Positions 7,068 to 12,461 of a stretch of DNA of 12,461 bases are shown in pieces. How positions within the stretch are numbered: position 1 is the stretch's first letter; each line of letters starts with the position of its first letter. Source of the stretch: PLA5 sp040901705. Lineage in GTDB: Bacteria > Planctomycetota > Planctomycetia > Pirellulales > PLA5. Below the pieces are notes generated by a model, which was not told where the DNA came from, ran no database searches, and saw nothing but the letters and a program-made list of their open reading frames with translations. The stretch is taken from NCBI GenBank assembly GCA_040901705.1, contig JBBDYI010000352.1, positions 1-12,461 of the forward strand, written 5' to 3'. The position numbers and the translations under genes were made by a program.

Positions 7068-8966
7068 CTACTGATCGTTGGTCAGCTCCGGAGGCGAGAG
7101 CTTACCGGCGATTTCGTTGAAAGCGCCGAGCAGGTCGGCCTCCATCTGAGCGATGCTCGTGCCGCCGGGCACAACGACGCAGATGCCACCGCTGGCGTTG
7201 GCGATCGCCTGCATCGGCGTGATGTCGGCGCCGGAACCGACGCACAACGTGTGGATGATGACGTCGTCGTCGATCAACTGTTTGGCTTCGTACAGCGTGT
7301 ACTGCACCGCTTTGTTGCTCGTCGAGTAATCCGAGTCGCCGTCGTTGTCCAGGTCGGTCATGCTCGTCCAGTCAAAACCGCCGGGCAGCGACCAACCGCT
7401 GGGATACACGTTCGCCAGACCGTCGGTCATCAACACGACCACCTTCTTGGCGTTGACGCGAGCCTTCTGGTCGAACAACGAATGGGCTTCCTTCAGGCCC
7501 AGACCGATCGCCGTCGTGTTGTCGTAATGGCTGGCCTGCTTTTGCGACTGGATGGTGTTGATGGCGGAGATGTTATAGGTCAGCCAATCGGTTCCCAGGC
7601 TGACCGCCGTTCCGTTCGACGTGCCGGTGTTGTCCTTCTCGATTCGGGCCGTCTGGGCGTAGATTACCAGACCGAGGCGGTCGTTGTAGTTCAGGTCGTC
7701 GACGAAATTGCAGAATTGCGTGGTGCCGAGCTTGAGGGCGTGCGTCGGATAGTGCGGCGTCTTCCACAAGTCGGGCGTCTGGCTGTACTTCGCACGGTTG
7801 GTCAACAGGTAGTTAGCGAACGTCAAGCCGCCGTACTTCTTCGTGTACCCGGCGGACTTGCATTGCGAGTCGGACTTGACGTAGCTGAACCACGTGTCCC
7901 AATTGACGCTGTAGGGTCCATAGGTTCCGCTCAGGCCGAACACGGACTTGATCGTGGCGGTATCGTCCATGAATCGTTCGCCGTAGTTGGAACTGCTATA
8001 GCCGGTTCCGGGAGCGGTCGTACTATTCGTGCCCGACTTGACCCATGCGCGGTCGATGCGGCGCGAGGAATTCGAGCTGTTCGGGTAGAATTTCCCCGAG
8101 GTCCCGCTCAGACCCGAATGCATGTACTCGCTACCGTTGTCGAAACGCAGAATCACGTTCGTCAGATTCGACGTCGACGTGACGTCCACATAATTCTTTC
8201 CTGTGCCGGCGTCGGCGCCGAACGTGACCGAGATATGCGGGATGGTGCCGCTGGCAGCCTGACCGTCGACGGTCAGGAATTGCGTGGCGGCCGGCATCGT
8301 GCCCATGCCCGGCGTGGTAAGCGTGTTGTAAATATTGAGCATGTTGGCTTCGACGGCCGACTGACCGAGCGAGCCGAATGCATTGAACGTGCTGTCGTCG
8401 TTCATCGAGCCGGAATAGTCGAGCACCAACGCGATTTCGCGTGGTTTCACGTAGCTCGTCGCCTGAACCAACAGATCCTGCGAATAGCGACCGAACACCC
8501 AAGCGAACGCCAACGGCAGTCGTCCGTCGGGTTGCGAAGTGTCGGATCCGTCGCGGTGCGCTACCACGCGGACCGCGTTGTACGGGGTCTCGCCCCACGT
8601 GATACTCCACGAACCGCTGGCCTCGTCGAAGATGCGGCGGCCGAATATCACGTCGCGCTCAGGGTCCAGGTACACGCCGTTCTTGGCGGCGATTTCGACG
8701 GCCTTGGTGCGAGCCGATTCGGCCGCGGCCGTCGCGGCGTCGCCGCCGCTTAGGCCGTTTGTGCCGGCGTTGGCCACGGCTTGCGTCACTTCCTGGGCCG
8801 CCGCCAGCGAAGCGGAGTCCACGGCCGTCTGCATACGGGATTGTGTCAGCGAGATCGTTCCAATGTCGACCGAGAGAGCGATGAATCCGATGATCAAGAT
8901 CATCGAAATCGCCGTCATGACGAGGACGACGCCTCGGCGCGGGGCGTTGTGAAAGACACGGTTCAT
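7068..8966 (-). CDS. TadG-like protein with von Willebrand factor A domain
   Basis: A 632-residue protein. Residues about 10-56 are the TadE/TadG N-terminal segment (RRGVVLVMTAISMILIIG, then AVDSASLAAAQ), with one membrane anchor. The VWA domain starts near 177. Its MIDAS motif is Asp183-x-Ser185-x-Ser187 (DYSGS), with Thr484/Thr485 and Asp515 (LMTDG) as the later ligands, so the metal site looks complete. Nearly 300 residues separate the first and second MIDAS parts, far more than in a minimal VWA domain, and are rich in Ser, Thr, Gly and Asn as in surface proteins. After MIDAS, residues 538-546 (DLDNDGDSD) form an EF-hand-like calcium loop. TadG proteins are minor, envelope-anchored parts of tight-adherence (Flp) pili. 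Start ATG at 8966 has GGAGG six bases upstream; an ATG eight codons earlier lacks this. Confidence 0.92.
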   Translation of the reverse strand: MNRVFHNAPRRGVVLVMTAISMILIIGFIALSVDIGTISLTQSRMQTAVDSASLAAAQEVTQAVANAGTNGLSGGDAATAAAESARTKAVEIAAKNGVYLDPERDVIFGRRIFDEASGSWSITWGETPYNAVRVVAHRDGSDTSQPDGRLPLAFAWVFGRYSQDLLVQATSYVKPREIALVLDYSGSMNDDSTFNAFGSLGQSAVEANMLNIYNTLTTPGMGTMPAATQFLTVDGQAASGTIPHISVTFGADAGTGKNYVDVTSTSNLTNVILRFDNGSEYMHSGLSGTSGKFYPNSSNSSRRIDRAWVKSGTNSTTAPGTGYSSSNYGERFMDDTATIKSVFGLSGTYGPYSVNWDTWFSYVKSDSQCKSAGYTKKYGGLTFANYLLTNRAKYSQTPDLWKTPHYPTHALKLGTTQFCNFVDDLNYNDRLGLVIYAQTARIEKDNTGTSNGTAVSLGTDWLTYNISAINTIQSQKQASHYDNTTAIGLGLKEAHSLFDQKARVNAKKVVVLMTDGLANVYPSGWSLPGGFDWTSMTDLDNDGDSDYSTSNKAVQYTLYEAKQLIDDDVIIHTLCVGSGADITPMQAIANASGGICVVVPGGTSIAQMEADLLGAFNEIAGKLSPPELTNDQ

Positions 8967-9027
8967 GAGGCACCTCCGAAAAGCTGGCATTGTGCTCGAT
9001 GGCGTTTGGTGGCTCCTCCGTGAACGT

Positions 9028-9057
9028 GGCTGACCGCATCAAAGCGGAGTCAGGGCC
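9028..9057 (-). promoter_or_regulatory. Hairpin between tadE and tadG
   Basis: GGC-TGA-CCGC pairs with GCGG-(AG)-TCA-(GG)-GCC around the loop ATCAAA, within the 115-bp gap between the TadE stop and TadG start. It has bulges and no T-run. It might act as a processing or stability element that sets TadE to TadG ratios; this is inference. Confidence 0.25.
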
Positions 9058-9081
9058 GAAAACGCGGCCGCGTGGGATTGC

Positions 9082-9573
9082 TTACTTGTGGTAATTCCGG
9101 AATGTGGCCTGGGCCACGATGATCTCAGTCGGAACGAAATACGCCAGCACCTGTTGTGGGCATTGCGACACCGACGAATACGGGATCGACACCTTTACCT
9201 GAAAGTTCTTCAAGTGGTTGTTGGGGTCTTCGAAGTTAAACGGCACCGGAGTCCCGCCGTCGTCGGGAACCGAAAGGATCTCCACGTCGGCAAGGCCGGT
9301 GGGGATTCCGCTGGCTTCGAGATAGTTGGTCACGTCGGCCACGATCTTGTCGTTGGTCGTTTCCCCGTCGGGGATGAAACCCTGCTTGTCGGTCGCGCCG
9401 AACCGCGCGCCTTCGCGAACGGCCGTCGTCAGAACCTGAAAGACTTCCAGCGCTCGGCCGACCTCGATAACGCCGAACACCAGTACGAACAGCATCGGCA
9501 AGCAAACGGCCAATTCGATGGTCGCCGAACCGCGTCGTTGGACGCGGCGCCGTCGTCGGAGATTCGTTGACAT
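9082..9573 (-). CDS. TadE-like pseudopilin (second of the operon)
   Basis: A 163-residue protein with a basic N-terminus (STNLRRRRRVQRR), the TadE signature GSATIELAVCLPML (15-28, with the conserved Glu20), and one hydrophobic helix through about residue 38 (VFGVIEVGRAL). The remainder is a periplasmic domain ending in FVPTEIIVAQATFRNYHK. TadE proteins are pseudopilins of the tight-adherence (Flp) pilus and are membrane-inserted with the globular part outside. The start at 9573 is preferred because GAGG lies six bases upstream and the protein begins directly with the basic segment; the open frame runs 36 codons further without such a site. It starts 47 bp after the preceding TadE gene and is followed by TadG. 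Confidence 0.9.
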   Translation of the reverse strand: MSTNLRRRRRVQRRGSATIELAVCLPMLFVLVFGVIEVGRALEVFQVLTTAVREGARFGATDKQGFIPDGETTNDKIVADVTNYLEASGIPTGLADVEILSVPDDGGTPVPFNFEDPNNHLKNFQVKVSIPYSSVSQCPQQVLAYFVPTEIIVAQATFRNYHK

Positions 9574-9620
9574 GGAATACCTCGTAGTTTGGAAGTGCCG
9601 AAGCCGGCGAGCGTTTCGGA

Positions 9621-10100
9621 TTATTCGTGGCGCATCACGGCCTGGCCCGAGAGCGTCAGGTCGTGGACGTATGTATGCCAAAAACCGCTGGGAAACAGGC
9701 TGATCGAGTTGTACGGGACCGTGATCCGCACGATGAACAGATTCCGAGCGTCAATGTCTTCGACTTCAACGTCCGACAGATTGTCGTAATTCGTCGGCAC
9801 CGTGCCGGCCGAGTCGAACGTCGAACCGTCCTTGATGGCGATCGTCGCTAGCGACGGATTCATCATTGTGCCGAGAATTCGGTTCGCCTCGGCGATCACC
9901 TGATCGTTCGTCGCGCCGTTGGTCACGGCGAGACGCCCCGCGTACCGCGCCGCCGATTTGATCACGTTCGTCGAAAGATAGACGTGACCGAATTCGATCA
10001 TCGCGAAATAAATCACCAGAATCACAGGCAGAACGACGGCCATTTCGACGGCCGTGGTGCCAATGCGTCGATTCCGACGCCTCGAAAGCGCGCGCTTCAT
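9621..10100 (-). CDS. TadE-like pseudopilin (first of the operon)
   Basis: A 159-residue protein. KRALSRRRNRR is the cytoplasmic basic stretch, followed by GTTAVEMAVVLPVILVIYFA (14-33) with the conserved Glu19 and a single membrane helix ending in EFGHVYLSTNVIKSAARYAGR. The periplasmic part includes a conserved-looking FIVRITVPYNSISLFP and ends HDLTLSGQAVMRHE. It is related to, but clearly distinct from, the TadE protein encoded next, so this is an old pair and not a recent copy. Start ATG at 10100 has GAGG five bases upstream. The open frame continues far upstream (to 10535) but that part is arginine-rich and non-protein-like. It is the promoter-proximal gene of the TadE-TadE-TadG run. Confidence 0.9.
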   Translation of the reverse strand: MKRALSRRRNRRIGTTAVEMAVVLPVILVIYFAMIEFGHVYLSTNVIKSAARYAGRLAVTNGATNDQVIAEANRILGTMMNPSLATIAIKDGSTFDSAGTVPTNYDNLSDVEVEDIDARNLFIVRITVPYNSISLFPSGFWHTYVHDLTLSGQAVMRHE

Positions 10101-10596
10101 AACGACCTCGCTGTCGCCGCCCGACTCGAATGTGCTTCGCGCGGGCGACGAAGATATCTGACGTGATTGTTGACTCGGCGGTAGCCGCTCGATTTGCGAC
10201 GCACCGACGATCGGCATCCGTTGCCGCTGGAGAAAGGTTTTCCTATTGGGAACCATAGCTCGACTTCCCCTCGCGTGACGGCGGCGGCCCCGTGATTTTC
10301 GCGGGAATCCGTGGAAAGTCGGCGTGCGAGCGGATTTGACGGTTGTGCTGGAACGGGTCGCGACGTTTATGCCGGTCGCCCGACGTCGTCGTCGCGGGCG
10401 TCGGTTGCAATGTTGACCGTAGCGCCGCTTTCGCGCGTCGTGCGAATTCTTGCGGACGCGCCACGCACGGCGGGCGCGGCGAATTGCCCGCGTCTCGCGC
10501 AGCATTTCGTCCGATAGCTCAGATGCAGCATTCAACGAGCCGCGCGGACAGGGACGACCCGCGAAACATCGTCACCACGTGAGGAGCAAGGCGAAC
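10101..10596. other. Divergent intergenic region (tadE / small hypothetical gene)
   Basis: About 496 bp without a supported gene. It should hold the minus-strand promoter of the Tad operon and the plus-strand promoter of the small gene at 10597. An imperfect dyad at 10236-10254 (GGTTTTCC-TAT-TGGGAACC) sits in a local AT-rich patch 136-154 bp upstream of the first TadE gene and may be a regulatory site. I see no clear -35/-10 pair. Confidence 0.5.
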
Positions 10597-10890
10597 ATGG
10601 CCGACAAAGATACGTTTCGCGTCGTCACCCGAGAGTCCGACGGAAAACTGCGCATTCGCGACTACGCCAGCGACGAGCCGATTCGCCGCCGCCATTCGCA
10701 GATCGGCATCGACGATTGCAGCACCGATTTGGGCTTGCGCGGTATGCCCGTGTTCCGCGGACTGATCGGGCCGATTCCCGAGGGCGGGAACATCGTGCGC
10801 TACGAATCGCCCGAGGTGTTCGAGTCGATTACCAAGGAATGGGGCACGGCCTCGTCGTCGCGGCGTCGCAGCCGAGCGACGCGAAGCTAG
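10597..10890 (+). CDS. Small hypothetical protein
   Basis: A 97-residue, soluble, charged protein that I do not recognise. It starts MADKDTFRVVTRESDGKLRI, has a middle segment with several Gly and Pro residues (LRGMPVFRGLIGPIPEGG) and then ESPEVFESITKEWG. The last dozen residues (SSSRRRSRATRS) look unlike the rest and may be a low-complexity tail or the result of a frameshift near 10850. No signal peptide or membrane segment is seen. GAGGAG lies ten bases before the ATG. Codon use has the G/C-rich third positions of nearby real genes, which supports coding. It is divergent from the Tad operon; a link to pili cannot be shown. Confidence 0.65.
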   Translation: MADKDTFRVVTRESDGKLRIRDYASDEPIRRRHSQIGIDDCSTDLGLRGMPVFRGLIGPIPEGGNIVRYESPEVFESITKEWGTASSSRRRSRATRS

Positions 10891-10962
10891 CACCGCTCGA
10901 ATCGCTGATGACCCTCAACTTCCAGCAATTCTCCGAAGTCTCATTGTTGGCCGCGTAAGGCA

Positions 10963-11095
10963 TAACTGAGAGGTTGTGAATGAATGTAGGGTGCTCTGTG
11001 AGCACCACAAAGCGTTGTGCCAAGGTGCTCACAGAGCACCCTACAGGTTGCGGTTGGACTTGTTCATGTTCGATTCTTTCACAACCTCTGAGTTA
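10963..11095. repeat. Nested MITE/REP-like element, 133 bp
   Basis: An outer inverted repeat of 23 bp (21 matches) joins 10963-10985 and 11073-11095; it starts TAACT(G/C)AGAGGTTGTGAA. Inside is a perfect 22-bp inverted repeat (10985-11006 and 11024-11045) starting TGTAGGGTGCTC, whose loop holds a further 5-bp hairpin (CACAA-AGCG-TTGTG). The outer ends begin and finish in TA, which would suit a TA-target transposon-derived MITE. The inner hairpin abuts the left outer repeat but stands 27 bp from the right one, as if inserted into it. It is 72 bp after the small hypothetical gene. Confidence 0.7.
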
Positions 11096-11191
11096 AGACC
11101 GATACTTACCGGGTGTCCTGTGGGGGATGCAGCTATGGCTGAATCCGCCGCAAAAGGGCAGGCACGCATGGCGCGGATTAGCGAGGAGTGT

Positions 11192-11335
11192 GTCGTTCCA
11201 CCGGTCGATGGCGGCGTCTGGCTCGTCCCACGGGCAGAAATAGTGGACCCTGCCGCGAACCTTTTTCGCCCATTGCCCTCGGTTATGCGGATAGATCGGG
11301 TAGTTGCGATGGGGCTTCTTTGGCTTGTCCGGCCC
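11192..11335 (-). pseudogene. Planctomycete-type integrase N-terminus, fragment B
   Basis: The minus frame reads GPDKPKKPHRNYPIYPHNRG, then QWAKKVRGRVHYFCPWDEPD and AAIDRWND. This pattern (basic start, YP.YPH..GQWAKK(I/V)(K/R)G..HYF.PW..PD.A) is the AP2-like N-terminal segment of tyrosine-recombinase integrases common in planctomycetes. No ATG begins it, the frame ends at 11093 with an unrelated tail, and no core or catalytic domain follows. It has Cys where fragment A has Gly in the YFGPW motif. Confidence 0.6.
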
Positions 11336-11435
11336 GGCGGTCGATGCTATCTTTCTGGGTGCAGTTTGACCACGCCCGGAACGGCCCGGAACGGGCGTTG
11401 TCTGGATGGGTTTGGTCCTGAAAACGGGCCAACGC

Positions 11436-11564
11436 TCAGTCCGGATCGTGCCACGGGCCGAAGTACCGAAGTTTACCTTTGATTTTCTTGGCCCATTGGC
11501 CGAAAGCGTGGGCAAAAAGAGGAAAATCGGGCGTTGGCTTGTCGGGCTTCGTGTTGTGAATCAT
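11436..11564 (-). pseudogene. Planctomycete-type integrase N-terminus, fragment A
   Basis: A 42-codon open frame, ATG at 11564 to TGA at 11436-11438, encodes MIHNTKPDKPTPDFPLFAHA, then FGQWAKKIKGKLRYFGPWHD and PD, where it stops. It shows the same integrase N-terminal signature as fragment B but with a normal YFGPW motif and a premature stop immediately after PD. It lies in a different frame, about 100 bp upstream of fragment B, and the DNA of the two is clearly diverged, so they are probably leftovers of different integrases. As an alternative, fragment A might be a short expressed peptide; I see no ribosome binding site for it. Confidence 0.6.
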
Positions 11565-11655
11565 CGGGTGTAGTGGCGTACAAGCAGGCGTACCGAAGTA
11601 CACTCGCTAGGCAACCCTAGCCCGTAACCACTGGAAAACGAGCGATTTTATCGCC

Positions 11656-11694
11656 ACCAGCGTAGCTTCAATTGGCAGAGCACCGCATTCGTAA
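11656..11694 (+). tRNA. tRNA-Thr-like 5' half (anticodon CGT), broken after the anticodon loop
   Basis: The sequence TAGCTTCAATTGGCAGAGCA (11663-11682) is a tRNA D-arm (canonical TAGCTCAATTGGCAGAGCA with one extra T), followed by the anticodon stem strand CCGCA and the loop TTCGTAA with U33 and anticodon CGT (Thr). The expected 3' strand TGCGG does not follow; instead there is AACAA, and no T-arm or acceptor 3' end is present. It is therefore a pseudo-tRNA or an attachment-site scar, fitting the integrase remnants beside it. Confidence 0.5.
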
Positions 11695-11812
11695 AACAAA
11701 ATCGCCGCTCTCCGCGATTCTCGCAAAACGCCGTTTCATACGAGAAAATACGGCATTTTGACACTTCGGCCGCTCTCCAGAAATGTACCTGAATGCGCCG
11801 AAACGCGCCTTG

Positions 11813-11833
11813 GCGGGTGTCAGTGACACCCGC
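11813..11833. repeat. Perfect palindrome, 10+1+10
   Basis: GCGGGTGTCA (11813-11822), a single G, then TGACACCCGC (11824-11833). As RNA it would be a strong hairpin, though with a very small loop, and as DNA a full dyad. There is no T-run. Similar GTGTCAGTGACAC dyads are, to my knowledge, frequent repeats in some planctomycete genomes. Confidence 0.5.
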
Positions 11834-12411
11834 TTAGAGCATCGTTGCCGCGGCCGTCGCGATCTCCATAAACCCGCGCGGCCCGGCCATCGAACCGACC
11901 AGACCACGCGGCACACAACCGCAGGCGAACCAGCGCACCTACTCTCTGTCGTTGGTTTGAATATCTTCCGTTTCTCGTGTCCGGCATCTGCCGCCCATTG
12001 CAACCATTGGGGTAAGGGGCATTGCGCACTGCTTTGCCGCCAATGCCCGTCAACGGAGGCTGTATGGATGGCAAACAAGCTTCACTGGACCGCATGGAAC
12101 CTCGCGGTCGGCACCATAGTGGGTACCGCGATTGTGTCCCGTGAACTGGAATCCCGTGCCACGAATGCGATCTTTCGGGTCGTCAAAGGCGCGCTCATTC
12201 ATGAAAAAAGCCGCCCTACCTTGCGGTATTGCGGCTGGTTGCCCCGTAGGGCAGTGCCTGCGAATGTTTCGTCTTGTTACGAAAAGCACCACAGGACAAG
12301 AGCGGATACACTGCCAAGCATTGTCTGTTAAACTAACTGGCATGTCAATAGGGAATCCGACACAGCCATCACGGGGGTCGAATGGTTATGGGAAAACGCA
12401 CGCTTGGCTAA

Positions 12412-12461
12412 GAGCCTATCCCAAAACATGCCCTGCTAGCTTTAGGCTGCTAGCGGGGGTT
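12412..12461. mobile_element. Possible insertion-sequence end at the right edge
   Basis: GAGCCTATCCCAAAAC (12412-12427) looks like the terminal inverted repeat type seen in IS5-related elements and matches 14 of 16 bases at 5579-5594. Next to it CCCTGCTAGC (12431-12440) and GCTAGCGGGG (12449-12458) form a 10-bp stem with one G-T pair. The rest of any element would lie beyond the window, so this is only a candidate. Confidence 0.35.

Larger units (their letters stand above)
10891..12461. other. Gene-poor region of mobile-element debris
   Basis: Over about 1,570 bp I find no intact gene. Recognisable pieces are the nested inverted-repeat element (10963-11095), two truncated integrase N-termini (11192-11335, 11436-11564), a tRNA 5'-half (11656-11694), a perfect palindrome (11813-11833) and an IS-end-like sequence (12412-12427). 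Stretches 11840-12410 are visibly less GC-rich than the left side, with long open frames whose translations do not resemble any family I know. Confidence 0.6.

Noticed and set aside
6879..8753. Plus-strand 624-codon open frame
   Set aside because: Crosses the N gap and lies opposite the TadG gene; no protein family features.
10101..10535. N-terminal extension of the first TadE gene
   Set aside because: The open frame continues, but the extra residues are arginine-rich and non-protein-like, and the ribosome binding site and TadE start point to 10100.
11374..11393. Two tandem copies of GCCCGGAACG
   Set aside because: Only two units, too few for a CRISPR or functional tandem array; kept as chance or minor slippage.
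11783..12331. Plus-strand 182-codon open frame
   Set aside because: No recognisable domain, odd Cys/His/Arg content and no ribosome binding site; overlaps the palindrome region.
1..12461. CRISPR array, rRNA or riboswitch
   Set aside because: No regularly spaced direct repeats, no rRNA-like conserved stretches and no recognisable riboswitch core were found on either strand.

Overview
The window looks like bacterial chromosome from a planctomycete, probably of the Pirellulales type. The signs are high GC, secreted SMP-30 and TPR proteins, TadE/TadE/TadG gene sets, and fragments of the planctomycete-type integrase N-terminus with a WAKK(I/V)(K/R)G...YF.PW..PD signature. This is a judgement from family knowledge; no rRNA or other marker is present. 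Ten Ns at 6995-7004 join two contigs, so the linkage of the left and right halves rests on scaffolding.

Left half (1-6994). The minus strand carries a secreted tetratricopeptide-repeat protein that runs off the left edge (1708 to 1). After a 539-bp gap comes a tight minus-strand trio read from right to left: a secreted SMP-30/gluconolactonase-like protein (5340 to 4291), a Uma2-family nuclease-like protein (4241 to 3648) and a DAACS-type dicarboxylate/amino-acid:cation symporter (3600 to 2248). Gaps of about 50 bp suggest cotranscription. A sugar-acid lactonase next to an organic-anion transporter would fit carbon acquisition, but that is inference. On the plus strand is an MtfA-like zinc peptidase (5670-6461). 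It is followed by a 100-bp hairpin element and a decayed C-terminal piece of a TIGR02594-like cell-wall amidase.

Right half (7005-12461). A minus-strand operon encodes two TadE-like pseudopilins (10100 to 9621; 9573 to 9082) and a TadG-like protein with a von Willebrand A domain (8966 to 7068). No Tad ATPase, platform or secretin gene is in view. Divergently, a small hypothetical gene lies at 10597-10890.

From 10891 to the right edge I find no intact gene. This stretch is mobile-element debris: a nested MITE/REP-like element (10963-11095), two different truncated integrase N-termini in a row (11192-11335 and 11436-11564), the 5' half of a tRNA-Thr-like gene broken just after the anticodon loop (11656-11694), a perfect 10+1+10 palindrome, and an IS-end-like 16-mer at 12412-12427 that resembles one at 5579-5594.

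The most interesting parts are the family of hairpin elements sharing TGTAGG/CCTACA termini, the tRNA-half plus integrase-remnant scar, the DxDxDG loop inside the TadG VWA domain, and the altered cation-site motif (NQNGT instead of NMDGT) of the symporter. I did not find clear evidence of a complete undescribed system.
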